In this document: positions 9,850-19,078 of the stretch, piece by piece | How the letters are laid out: every line of letters starts with the position of its first letter | Position numbering within the stretch: the stretch's first letter is position 1 | Assembly (NCBI GenBank): GCA_023138835.1 | Contig: JAGLOP010000002.1 | Coordinates: 62,001 to 126,000, forward strand | Reading direction: 5' to 3' | DNA: 64,000 bases | Origin: Arcobacteraceae bacterium | GTDB lineage: Bacteria; Campylobacterota; Campylobacteria; Campylobacterales; Arcobacteraceae | Made by a program: the position numbers and the translations under genes | The notes under the pieces: model-generated | Told to the model about the DNA's origin: nothing | Database searches by the model: none | Seen by the model: only the letters and a program-made list of their open reading frames with translations

Positions 9850-12800
9850 TTTTTTTATATTTTCTAGTTTTACCGTAAATATTTTCGCAGCGCAATCTTT
9901 AGAAAAAGTATCAGTTCAGCTTGAATGGAAACATCAATTTGAATTTGCAGGTTTTTATGCAGCTGTTAAAAAAGGTTATTATAAAAATACAGGTCTTGAA
10001 GTTGAACTAAAAGAATATAAAAACAACATAAATATCAGTGATGATGTAATAAATGGCAAATCAACTTTTGGTGTCTCTTCATCTTCTCTTATTTTAGAAA
10101 GACTTCAAAAAAAACCTGTAGTCTTACTTAGTTCTTATTTTAAACAAAATGCCCTTGCATTTGCAGTAAAGCCTAATATCAAAACCCTAAGTGATTTAAA
10201 GGGTAAAAAGATTATGGTAGTTGATTGGGAACTTGAACATACCAGTTTAGGTGCGATGCTTAAAGATGCAAATATTAATAAAGATGATATGAAAATAGTT
10301 CCCCATGATTTTAAAATTGATAAATTTGTAACAGGTGAAGTGGATGCTATGAGTATTTTTATCACATCACAACCATATCAATTAGATAAAGCAGGAGTAA
10401 AATATAATATTATAAACCCTGCAGATAAGGGGATATATTCTTATGATGTAGAATTGTTTACAAGTGAAGAGACAGCAAAAAAGAACTCTATAATGGTTCA
10501 AAATTTCATAAAAGCAACCAACAAAGGGTGGAAATATGCTTTTGAACACAAAAAAGAGATAGTTGACTTAATTTATGATAAATATACAAAAAGAAAAACA
10601 AAAGAAGCTTTACTTTATGAAGCAAATAAAACGGAGGAACTATTTAAAACACATATTTTTCAAATAGGAGCAATTGCGCCGGAGCTGGTAAAACTAAATA
10701 CAGATATGTATATAAAACTAGGGCTTGCAAATAAGAGTTTGGATTTAAATAATTTACTTTTTGATTATGTTTTAAAAAAGCAAAAAAATGAAATAATTTT
10801 TACACAAGAAGAATTGCTTTATATCAATCAGAATAAAACTATAAAAATAGCTATGTTAAACAACTTCAAGCCCTTTTCATTTGTAGAGTATAATATACAT
10901 CAGGGTTTAAGTATAGATATATTAGAAAGAATATCAAGAATAAGCGGTTTAACTTTTGACATTCAAATATCATCTTGGTCAAAAGCTTTAAATAATTTTA
11001 AAGAAAAAAAGGTCGATATGATAAGTGATATCTCACAGACTAAAAAAAGAGAGAAGTTTTCACTTTTTTCAAAGGCATACTATAAGATACCAACATATAT
11101 CTTTGGACTTAAAAACGATAAAGTATACAAAAATATTGAAGATTTAAAAGGAAAAACGGTCGGAGTAAGCAAAGATATATTTTATATTGATAAATTAAAA
11201 AAACTAGGAATCAAAATTATTCAATATAAAAGTAGTGTTCAAAAAGCCAAAGCTTTAGCTTTTGGTGATATTGATTATTTTTTAGCATCATTTACATCCG
11301 GACAAAAAGCTATTATTTCTCAATCTTTAACAAATATTAAACCTCTTGATGAATTTAAAGGTATTAAAAAAGAGGATTTGAGATATGGTATAAATAAAGA
11401 AAATAAAATTCTTCATAGTATTATTCAAAAAACATTAAATCAGATTAAGAATAAAGAGTTAGAATTTTTAATAAATAAGTGGGTATTAAAATTAAAAGAA
11501 TTAGAACCAGATTTTTTAAAATTAACTAAAGAAGAATTGAATTATATAAAGACAAATCCAATTATAAAAGCACACAATGAAACTTCCTGGCCGCCGTTTA
11601 ATTTTAATGAAAACGGAATTGCTAAAGGTTTCTCAATAGATTATATGAATCTATTGGCAAAGAAACTAGATATAAAAGTTGACTATATCAACGGTCATAG
11701 CTGGAGCGAGTTTATGGTTATGCTTCAAACACCTGATATAGATGTAATAATAAATATTGCAAAAAACAAGCAAAGGGAAAAAACAATAAGCTTTACGAAG
11801 CCATTTTATATAGCCCAAAATGCAATATATGTAAATAAAAACAATCCAAACTTTAATAATTTAAAGGATTTAGAGAATAAAACAATCGCTATACCAAAAG
11901 ATTTTTTTACTCAAAAATTTATAGAAAAAAATTATCCAAATATAAAACAAATTTTAGTCAAAGATCAAGTTGAAGCATTAAAGCTTTTATCATTGGGAAA
12001 AGTTGATGCAGCTATTGGTAAAAAAGTTGTTATGGATTATATTATTTCGAATAACAATATTTCCGAGGTTTTACCAACAAACTTTATTAATGATATAAGA
12101 TCTATAAGTCAAATAAGACTTGGTGTGTCTAAAAAAGATAAAATTTTAAGTGATATTTTACGAAAAGCTCAAGATAAAGTCACTTATACAGAATTTAGAA
12201 AATTAAAAGAGAAATGGTTTGGAGTAAAAGGAAAAGTTCAATTAAACAATATAAAGCTTACAGAAAGACAACTAAAATATCTAGAAAATAAAAAAGAGAT
12301 AACATTTTGTTCCGATTCAAATTGGATGCCGTTTGAAAAAGTGGAAAATGGTCAACATATAGGTATTGGTTCAGATTATTCTTCCCTTTTTGAAAGAAAA
12401 CTGGGAATTCCTTTTCGGCTTATTGAAACATCATCCTGGTCTCAAGCTTTAGAATTTGCTAAACAAAGAAAATGTGATATCTTGTCTTTTCTGGCTATGG
12501 AAACTCCAATGCGAAAGGAATATCTAAATTTTACAACCCCTTATTTAAAAGTTCCGCTTGTACTTGCTACAAAACTTAATGTGACATTTATAACAGATTT
12601 TGCAACTTTAACAAATGAAAAAGTTGGTATTTCACAAGGTTATGCATTTATGGAAATTTTAAAAAAGAAATATCCAAAATTAAATATTGTAGAAGTTAAA
12701 AATGCTAGAGATGGATTGGAAAAAGTAAAAGACGGAAAACTTTTTGGATATGTAGGAACACTTGCTAGTGTTGGTTATTTGTTTCAAACAGAGTTTACAG

Positions 12801-14068
12801 GACAACTTAAAATTGCCGGTAAATTTGATTATAATTGGGATCTTGGCATAGCGGTTCGAAATGATGATAAAATACTTTTTGAACTTTTGCAACAAATAAC
12901 AAACAGTATAGATAAAACAACTCATCAAAATATTCTAAACAAATGGATTGCAATAAAATATGAAAAAGGTACAGATTATACTTTGGTATGGCAGATTTCA
13001 CTAGTTACTTTATTGATTTTATTATTGAGTTTTTATTGGAATAACAGATTATCTAAAGTAAATTATGAACTTAAACTTGCAAGAAATAAAGCGGAAGATG
13101 TTTCAAAAGCCAAATCAAACTTTTTGGCTAATATGTCACACGAGATAAGAACACCAATGAATGCAATTATAGGGATGACATATTTAGTCGATAAAACATC
13201 ACTGGATATTAAACAAAGAGAATATATAAAAAATATTCAAAGCTCTTCAAATATACTTTTAAAACTTCTTAATGATGTTTTAGATTTTTCTAAAATTGAA
13301 GCAAAAAAATTGAAGCTTAATAAAATTAATTTTAATTTAATTCATCTTGTAAATGAGATTCAAGATACAGTAAAAATAAGTATGGAGGAGAAAGGTTTAG
13401 ACTTTAAAATAAGTTATGATAAAAATTTATCTTATAATCTTTATGGTGACAGCTTAAGACTTACTCAAATTTTAACAAATTTAATAACAAATGCCATTAA
13501 ATTTACCGACAAAGGAAGTATAGAATTAACCATTATACATATTTCAAAGGATAGATTCAGATTTAAAGTAAAAGATACCGGAATTGGATTGAGTAAAGAT
13601 CAAATATCTAAATTATTTAACTCTTTTACTCAGGCCGATGAAAGTACAACCAGAAAATTTGGCGGTACCGGATTGGGACTGGCTATTTGTAAAAAACTTG
13701 TAAAATTAATGGATGGTAAAATATGGATTGAGAGTAAACTAAATAAAGGTAGTGAATTTATTTTTGATATTAAACTAGAGAAAGATAAGAAAAATATTGA
13801 AAAAGAAATTCTTACAAACAAAAAGTCTAAGAGGGATACTGTTATAATAATCAAACAATATGTTACAATTGAAGTAATTAATAAATTATTTAATGACTTG
13901 AAGGTTGCAGTACAAAGAAGAAGACCAAATTTATGTACGCCTATAATAGATGAGCTTAATGGTTATAATCTAGATATGACGGATCAAAAATTATTTTATG
14001 AAGTGAAAAGTTTAGTTAAAAAGTATAAATTCAAAGAAGCGAGCAAAGTTTTAAATGACAGACAATAA
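9824..14068 (+). CDS. Histidine kinase with NMT1/THI5-like plus three SBP_bac_3-like periplasmic modules
   Basis: A 1414-residue membrane kinase. The start is TTG at 9824, supported by AAGGGG 7 nt upstream and by the signal peptide that follows (about 1-23). Periplasmic region: an NMT1/THI5-type module (about 28-310, starting [19 protein letters not shown]), then three SBP_bac_3-type modules at about 335-560, 575-800 and 820-1045. A membrane helix lies at about 1053-1072. The cytoplasmic kinase has H1106 ([11 protein letters not shown]), an N-box, and GGTGLGLAI near 1280. There is no receiver: the ATPase runs almost directly into a helical tail (about 1345-1414) like the tail of the FIST kinase. 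THI5-type modules bind pyrimidine/thiamine precursors or other ligands; SBP_3 modules commonly bind amino acids. The actual ligands are unknown. Confidence 0.88.
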   Translation: MKYKFLLISFFIFSSFTVNIFAAQSLEKVSVQLEWKHQFEFAGFYAAVKKGYYKNTGLEVELKEYKNNINISDDVINGKSTFGVSSSSLILERLQKKPVVLLSSYFKQNALAFAVKPNIKTLSDLKGKKIMVVDWELEHTSLGAMLKDANINKDDMKIVPHDFKIDKFVTGEVDAMSIFITSQPYQLDKAGVKYNIINPADKGIYSYDVELFTSEETAKKNSIMVQNFIKATNKGWKYAFEHKKEIVDLIYDKYTKRKTKEALLYEANKTEELFKTHIFQIGAIAPELVKLNTDMYIKLGLANKSLDLNNLLFDYVLKKQKNEIIFTQEELLYINQNKTIKIAMLNNFKPFSFVEYNIHQGLSIDILERISRISGLTFDIQISSWSKALNNFKEKKVDMISDISQTKKREKFSLFSKAYYKIPTYIFGLKNDKVYKNIEDLKGKTVGVSKDIFYIDKLKKLGIKIIQYKSSVQKAKALAFGDIDYFLASFTSGQKAIISQSLTNIKPLDEFKGIKKEDLRYGINKENKILHSIIQKTLNQIKNKELEFLINKWVLKLKELEPDFLKLTKEELNYIKTNPIIKAHNETSWPPFNFNENGIAKGFSIDYMNLLAKKLDIKVDYINGHSWSEFMVMLQTPDIDVIINIAKNKQREKTISFTKPFYIAQNAIYVNKNNPNFNNLKDLENKTIAIPKDFFTQKFIEKNYPNIKQILVKDQVEALKLLSLGKVDAAIGKKVVMDYIISNNNISEVLPTNFINDIRSISQIRLGVSKKDKILSDILRKAQDKVTYTEFRKLKEKWFGVKGKVQLNNIKLTERQLKYLENKKEITFCSDSNWMPFEKVENGQHIGIGSDYSSLFERKLGIPFRLIETSSWSQALEFAKQRKCDILSFLAMETPMRKEYLNFTTPYLKVPLVLATKLNVTFITDFATLTNEKVGISQGYAFMEILKKKYPKLNIVEVKNARDGLEKVKDGKLFGYVGTLASVGYLFQTEFTGQLKIAGKFDYNWDLGIAVRNDDKILFELLQQITNSIDKTTHQNILNKWIAIKYEKGTDYTLVWQISLVTLLILLLSFYWNNRLSKVNYELKLARNKAEDVSKAKSNFLANMSHEIRTPMNAIIGMTYLVDKTSLDIKQREYIKNIQSSSNILLKLLNDVLDFSKIEAKKLKLNKINFNLIHLVNEIQDTVKISMEEKGLDFKISYDKNLSYNLYGDSLRLTQILTNLITNAIKFTDKGSIELTIIHISKDRFRFKVKDTGIGLSKDQISKLFNSFTQADESTTRKFGGTGLGLAICKKLVKLMDGKIWIESKLNKGSEFIFDIKLEKDKKNIEKEILTNKKSKRDTVIIIKQYVTIEVINKLFNDLKVAVQRRRPNLCTPIIDELNGYNLDMTDQKLFYEVKSLVKKYKFKEASKVLNDRQ

Positions 14069-15197
14069 AGAAACTATTTTAATAGTAGATGATAATAAAT
14101 CTAATATAGATGTATTGCTTGGTATATTAAGTGCTTATGATGTGATACCTGCATTAAGTGGGCAAACAGCCATAGATGTAGTAACCAGTGAAAATATTGA
14201 TTTAATTTTATTAGATATTATGATGCCGATTATGGATGGATTTGAAGTATGCAGGATATTAAAGAACAATTCAAAAACCAACAAAATACCTATTATATTT
14301 TTAACTGCAAAATATGAAATGGAAGATATAAAAACAGGGTTTAACTTGGGTGCAGTTGATTATGTAACCAAACCTTTTAATCCAATTGAACTACTTGTAA
14401 GAATAAATACACATTTAGAGCTTAGAAGTTATCAAAAAGATTTAGAATTAAAAGTAAAAGATGAGATTGAAAAAAATAAACTACAAGAACAGATACTCTT
14501 TCAACAATCAAAACAAGCAGAAATCGGTGAGCTTTTAATGCACATTGCACATCAATGGAAACAACCGTTAAGTGAACTTGGAAGTATTAATACTTACAAT
14601 ATGGGAAAATTAGAATTAAATCATACTATTGAAAATGATGAATTATATGACTGTCTGAATCAAAGTTCAACAATTTTAAAATTTATGTCAAATACAGTTG
14701 AAACATTCCAAAAATTTTATAAGCCAAACTGTGAATCTGATCTCTTTGATATTTATGAGGCTATTTACTGTGCAACAAATATGATAACTGCAACTCTAAA
14801 TTATCATAATATAAATTTAACGATAAAACAAAAAGAATGTCAAAAGATTTATGGTAAAAGAAACGAATATTCACAAGTAATATTGTCAATTTTAAATAAT
14901 GCTAAAGATATATTTCTAGCAAGAGATGTAAAAGAACCGACTATTCATATAGAAATAAGTTCATCAGACAATACTGCAGTTGTGACTATTTTAGATAATG
15001 GTGGCGGAGTTAGATTAAAAAATCGTGAAGATATATTTTTACCATTTGTAAGCCAAAGCAACAGCAGCGGTATTGGTCTATATATGGCAAGAATAATTAT
15101 AGAAAAGAATAATGGAAGCATTGAAATAGAAAATTTTAAAGATGGAGCGAGATTTAAAATAATAATGCCGAATAATACAAGAGAGAATAGAGAATGA
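14055..15197 (+). CDS. Soluble REC-histidine kinase
   Basis: A 380-residue protein with a receiver (about 1-125, D near 54 in [16 protein letters not shown]), a short coiled linker (about 128-155) and a kinase core with H-box [10 protein letters not shown] (H166), NNAKD and DNGGG motifs. Its receiver closely matches that of the gene at 8746, down to shared DNA around ACTATTTTAATAGTAGATGA. It overlaps the preceding kinase gene by 14 nt and the next gene by 4 nt, so all are co-translated. Because the preceding membrane kinase lacks a receiver, this receiver is a plausible target in trans (inference). Confidence 0.87.
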   Translation: MTDNKETILIVDDNKSNIDVLLGILSAYDVIPALSGQTAIDVVTSENIDLILLDIMMPIMDGFEVCRILKNNSKTNKIPIIFLTAKYEMEDIKTGFNLGAVDYVTKPFNPIELLVRINTHLELRSYQKDLELKVKDEIEKNKLQEQILFQQSKQAEIGELLMHIAHQWKQPLSELGSINTYNMGKLELNHTIENDELYDCLNQSSTILKFMSNTVETFQKFYKPNCESDLFDIYEAIYCATNMITATLNYHNINLTIKQKECQKIYGKRNEYSQVILSILNNAKDIFLARDVKEPTIHIEISSSDNTAVVTILDNGGGVRLKNREDIFLPFVSQSNSSGIGLYMARIIIEKNNGSIEIENFKDGARFKIIMPNNTRENRE

Positions 15198-15868
15198 TGT
15201 ATAAAAATTTAAAACACACAACCGTATTATTTTTAGAAGACAATATAACATTTGCACAACACACTGTAAAATTTTTAGAACTTTTTGTAAAAGAGGTGGT
15301 TCATTGTATTAGTATAAAGAGTGCACTTAAACTTTTTTCAGAACTTGATATCGGTGTAATTATAAGTGATTTAAAGGTTGAAGATGGAATTGCTTTAGAG
15401 TTTATAGAACAAATTAGACAAATGGACAAAAAAATACCAATAGTTGTATTAAGCGCACATAAAGATGAAGATTTTTTATTAAAAGCGATACCTCTTGGTC
15501 TTATAACCTATGAAATAAAACCAATAGAGATTGAAAGATTTAAATCTATTTTACAAAAATGTGAATCACAATTAAAAGAACTGAATCAACATATATTTCA
15601 ACTAAAAGATAATATATTTTACAATTCAAAGAAGAAAGTTATTATAAAAAATCATAAAGAGATAATATTAAGAGAAAAAGAGGCAATATTTATAGAACTG
15701 CTTCTTGAAAATAAAGATTCTATTGTTTCAAAAGAAGAAATTTCTCAAAGAATATGGCAAAATGAACAAATGAGCGAATCTGCTTTAAAAAACTTTTTAT
15801 TGAGAATTAGGAAAAGTGTTGGTAAAGATTTGTTTTTTAATGTGCAAGGGCTTGGATGGAGATTATAA
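15194..15868 (+). CDS. Response regulator, OmpR/PhoB type (REC plus winged helix)
   Basis: A 224-residue DNA-binding regulator. The receiver covers about 8-125 (acidic pair LED, phospho-acceptor D61 in ISDLKVEDG, conserved K109). The C-terminal winged-helix domain is at about 145-224, with SKEEISQRIW and the recognition segment SESALKNFLLRIRKSVG. It is the only DNA-binding output encoded in this island, so it probably executes signals from the neighbouring kinases and could bind the inverted repeat at 8658-8707. It overlaps the kinase gene upstream by 4 nt and the TIGR02757 gene downstream by 13 nt. Confidence 0.85.
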   Translation: MMYKNLKHTTVLFLEDNITFAQHTVKFLELFVKEVVHCISIKSALKLFSELDIGVIISDLKVEDGIALEFIEQIRQMDKKIPIVVLSAHKDEDFLLKAIPLGLITYEIKPIEIERFKSILQKCESQLKELNQHIFQLKDNIFYNSKKKVIIKNHKEIILREKEAIFIELLLENKDSIVSKEEISQRIWQNEQMSESALKNFLLRIRKSVGKDLFFNVQGLGWRL

Positions 15869-16629
15869 ATATAAGACAACTATTAGATGATGAGGTTAGA
15901 AAAAGAGATACAACAAATGAATTAACAGAAGATAAACCAGACCCATTAATGATAGCAAAACAACACAATAATGAATATATCGCTTTAATTTGTGCTTTAT
16001 TTGCTTATGGAAATGCCAAACAAATAGTTAAATTATTAAAATCCTTTAATTTTGATTTACTCAATCTTAGTGAAGATGTTATAAGATCTGAACTTAAAGG
16101 ATTCTATTATCGTTTTCAAACTGAAAATGATATTACAGAATTCTTTATATCACTAAAAAGACTAAAACAATTAAATAGTTTGGAAGATATTTTTAAAGCA
16201 GGGTATGATAAAAATAAAAATGTATTAGACGGTATTGAAAATATTATAAAATCAATTTTACAGATAAATGACTATCGTAGTGATGGTTATAAATTTTTAA
16301 TTGGTAAATTGCCTAAAAAAGACAAGAATGGAGATATCAAAGATATTGGAAACTCTCCATATAAAAGATATAATATGTTTTTAAGATGGATGGTACGAAA
16401 AGATAATCTGGATATGGGATTGTGGACTGAGGTAAGTAAAAAAGATTTAATTTTACCTCTTGATACTCATACTTTTAAAGTGAGTCAAAAGCTAGGACTG
16501 TTGACTAGAAAAACTTATGATTTAAAATCAGCAGTTTTAATAACTCAAAAATTAAAGGAATTTGCCCCCAATGATCCTATAAAATATGATTTTGCAATAT
16601 ATAGGCTGGGGCAGGAACAGATTATATAA
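15856..16629 (+). CDS. TIGR02757 (DUF2400) family protein
   Basis: A 257-residue protein matching the conserved TIGR02757/DUF2400 family: ALICALFAYGNAKQIVKLL near the N-terminus, an RWMVR motif near 175, LPLDTHTFKVSQKLGL near 207-222, and a DFAIYRLGQ end. The LD-T-H element and the all-helical character recall the helix-hairpin-helix DNA glycosylase fold, but no activity has been established to my knowledge. The ATG sits inside the end of the regulator gene, so it is co-transcribed with the kinase operon although a signalling role is not evident. It ends tail-to-tail with the GGDEF gene (8-nt overlap). Confidence 0.8.
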   Translation: MEIINIRQLLDDEVRKRDTTNELTEDKPDPLMIAKQHNNEYIALICALFAYGNAKQIVKLLKSFNFDLLNLSEDVIRSELKGFYYRFQTENDITEFFISLKRLKQLNSLEDIFKAGYDKNKNVLDGIENIIKSILQINDYRSDGYKFLIGKLPKKDKNGDIKDIGNSPYKRYNMFLRWMVRKDNLDMGLWTEVSKKDLILPLDTHTFKVSQKLGLLTRKTYDLKSAVLITQKLKEFAPNDPIKYDFAIYRLGQEQII

Positions 16630-17878
16630 CTATTCCAGAAGCTAGATGAATTTGATCTCTACCTTCATCTTTTGCGTTATAAAGTAAAAGATCAGTTTGC
16701 TGCATAGTATCTAGATAATTATCATGTTTTGATCTTAAATCTACACCTGCACTAAATGTAATATGCAACTTTAAATCTTTATATTTAAATTTATTTGTTG
16801 TTACCAAACTTTTAATTCTTCTAAGATATTTTAACAACTCTTCTTCATCATGATACCTGATAGCGGCAACAAATTCTTCTCCACCGTATCGTCCAACAAT
16901 ATCTGTTTTTCTTGTAAGTTTTAATAAGATTTGTGCAAAAGTTCGCAAAACCACATCTCCGCAATCATGACCGTAATCATCATTTACTTTTTTAAAGTGG
17001 TCAAGGTCAAAGAATACTATTGCATAATCTTGACCTTCTCTCGTATAGTTCTCTTCAAACTTTTCTATCTCTATATCATAAGCTCTTCTAGTTAGTAATC
17101 CTGTAAGATGATCAGTAGAACTCTCTTTTTTAGATTGAACCAAATCAGATTCAAGTTGTTTAATTTTATCTTCCAAATCAGATACTTTACTTTTACCTGA
17201 TTCAAGATTTTTATTTACTGCATCCATCTCATTTTCTATTGTTATCGCTGCTTGTACTAATTTGGATTGTAGTTTATTTAACTCTTCTCTGGTTGAACCG
17301 GCAACACTTATAGACTCTATTTCACCTTTAATATTAGATACATTAGAAGACCCGTGCTTATTGCTATCTATTGCATCACCCAAATATTTACTCATTAAAG
17401 TTACAAGTCTTGCTATATCTGCTGTTTTTCGTGCTACTATTCTTTTATCTACTTCAAATCTTTCCTCAATAAACTTTTCCATCTCTTGTTGAATAGATTT
17501 TTCAAATAGAAGTGATGGAGAATCTCCAATTTTAATAGAAAAAGATTCTAAGTCTTCGCTAATAGATAAAGATATAGACGGTTTTAACGACTGTTGAACA
17601 AGATGAGACATTTTATCAATATTTTTCTTTTCAATTCTTTGTAATAAAATATCAATAAGATCATATAAAGATTCAATTTTTTTATCTTTTTGTTGCTTTA
17701 ATTCATCATCACTTAATTGAGAGAGTGCATATTTAAAGTATTTACATTCATCAATTGATAGATTAATATTATTAGCAACCTTACAAAATTCTATCTCATA
17801 AGCTTTTGGTGTAGCATCAATATTAGAATTTGATAGATTTGTTAAAGTTTGTTTTGTAATATTTGATATCTCTTCCAT
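16622..17878 (-). CDS. Diguanylate cyclase (GGDEF)
   Basis: A 418-residue soluble protein. The N-terminal 130 residues are helical and unassigned. A long coiled coil spans about 195-250, and the catalytic GGDEF domain about 252-415. The active-site loop is RYGGEEF near residue 335, expected to make cyclic di-GMP from GTP. An RxxD inhibitory I-site (RKTD) sits just upstream, so product inhibition is likely. There is no membrane segment. It is last in a tight minus-strand run with YqeY (3-nt gap), the orphan sensor-like gene and the ABC-F gene. What signal the N-terminus receives is unknown. Confidence 0.9.
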   Translation of the reverse strand: MEEISNITKQTLTNLSNSNIDATPKAYEIEFCKVANNINLSIDECKYFKYALSQLSDDELKQQKDKKIESLYDLIDILLQRIEKKNIDKMSHLVQQSLKPSISLSISEDLESFSIKIGDSPSLLFEKSIQQEMEKFIEERFEVDKRIVARKTADIARLVTLMSKYLGDAIDSNKHGSSNVSNIKGEIESISVAGSTREELNKLQSKLVQAAITIENEMDAVNKNLESGKSKVSDLEDKIKQLESDLVQSKKESSTDHLTGLLTRRAYDIEIEKFEENYTREGQDYAIVFFDLDHFKKVNDDYGHDCGDVVLRTFAQILLKLTRKTDIVGRYGGEEFVAAIRYHDEEELLKYLRRIKSLVTTNKFKYKDLKLHITFSAGVDLRSKHDNYLDTMQQTDLLLYNAKDEGRDQIHLASGIVI

Positions 17879-17881
17879 AAT

Positions 17882-18325
17882 TTATCCTAAAAGTTTTTTT
17901 ACCATTGCGCTGATTCTTTTACCATCAGCAGCTCCACCAACTTGCTCTTTAGCTGGATTCATAACCTTACCCATATCCTTCATACTTGCAGCTCCAGACT
18001 CTTTAATAATCGCAAGAATAATGCTTTCAAGTTCATCATCATCAAGTTGTTTTGGCAGATATAAAGTAAATATATCAATCTGTTCTTGTTCTGTTGCTAC
18101 TAAATCATCTCGGGAAGCCTCTTTATACTGAACGATCGCTTCTTCTCTTTGCTTAATACCTTTTTGAATAAGTTTTATTATATCTTCATCATTCAATTCA
18201 ATTCTCTGATCAACCTCAATTTGCTTAATCATTGTATTGATTGATCTAATTGCATCTCTTTTTATAACTTCCTTTGCTCTCATAGCATCTTTCATATCAC
18301 TTTTTAGTTGTTCTTTTAAATTCAT
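17882..18325 (-). CDS. GatB/YqeY domain-containing protein
   Basis: A 147-residue protein matching YqeY over its whole length. It has an N-terminal helical part (MKDAMRAKEVIKRDAIRSI, QIEVDQRIEL), the LPKQLDDDELE motif near 89-99, and a C-terminal GKVMNPAKEQVGGAADGKRIS region. The C-terminal domain resembles the tail of GatB and the tRNA-interacting part of amidotransferases; stand-alone YqeY has no settled function. It is separated by 2-3 nt from its neighbours on both sides, so it is expressed from the same operon. Confidence 0.88.
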   Translation of the reverse strand: MNLKEQLKSDMKDAMRAKEVIKRDAIRSINTMIKQIEVDQRIELNDEDIIKLIQKGIKQREEAIVQYKEASRDDLVATEQEQIDIFTLYLPKQLDDDELESIILAIIKESGAASMKDMGKVMNPAKEQVGGAADGKRISAMVKKLLG

Positions 18326-18327
18326 TT

Positions 18328-19050
18328 TTATCCTTTTATATGTTGTAAATCTTTTTTAATCTTATCAATATACCTATAATCAACTGCTGCACTTAAAAAC
18401 CCAACTTTTTTGAACTTTCTAAATATAGGAGTAATTATTCTAATAATATCTTTATTGTTTTTGCAACTTACGGTCTTGGAAATATATATTTGTCCCTCTT
18501 GTAAATTATCAATTTCATTAAAATAAGTTTCTTTTTGACAATAGGTATTTTTCTTTTTAGATATATTCATTTTCAAAACTTCAATACTTGATTTCTTATA
18601 TATCTCTTTTCCCTTTAAGTTAAAAAAAGAAATTTCTCTATAAATGGGTAGTCCATTTACTTTATTAGTATGATAAAAGCTATTTAGCAGTTTTTGTCTT
18701 ATTGTAATTCTTGATATAAATAAAATATCTTTTTTTCGTTCATTTATAAAATTATCAATTTGTTGTTTTTTATACAAATCTAAATTATTTCTAATTTTTG
18801 ATAGTCTTTTCTTGGATAACATTAGATTATTAGCTTGAATATTTATATTGTTTTTTAACTTTTGTAATGCATTAAGAGATTTGTTTTCCGCCTCTTTAAT
18901 TCTTTTTATAGAATTGTCTTTTATAATACTGGTATTATTGGTGTATAGTTCATTTAATTTATCTATATTTTGTGTATAATTATTATTTAACACAATAAAA
19001 GTAAGCATAATGCCTATAATAAATACAATTAATATTAAGAACTTATTCAT
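18328..19050 (-). CDS. Single-pass membrane protein with Cache-like extracytoplasmic domain, no output domain
   Basis: I do not recognise a named family. The 240 residues begin with one strong membrane helix (about 3-22) followed by a lysine/asparagine-rich helical stretch (about 30-105). Then comes a region resembling the start of Cache/PDC sensor domains (ERKKDILFISRITIRQKLL, FFNLKGKEIYKKSS, and a closing IRIITPIFRKFKKVGFLSAAVDYRYI). The chain stops there: no second membrane helix, HAMP, kinase, cyclase or methyl-accepting region follows. It lies between ABC-F and YqeY with a 2-nt gap to the latter. It could deliver a signal to the GGDEF protein two genes on, but that is conjecture. Confidence 0.5.
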   Translation of the reverse strand: MNKFLILIVFIIGIMLTFIVLNNNYTQNIDKLNELYTNNTSIIKDNSIKRIKEAENKSLNALQKLKNNINIQANNLMLSKKRLSKIRNNLDLYKKQQIDNFINERKKDILFISRITIRQKLLNSFYHTNKVNGLPIYREISFFNLKGKEIYKKSSIEVLKMNISKKKNTYCQKETYFNEIDNLQEGQIYISKTVSCKNNKDIIRIITPIFRKFKKVGFLSAAVDYRYIDKIKKDLQHIKG

Positions 19051-19078
19051 GTAGTAATTTTATCTTTATATGGCTTAA

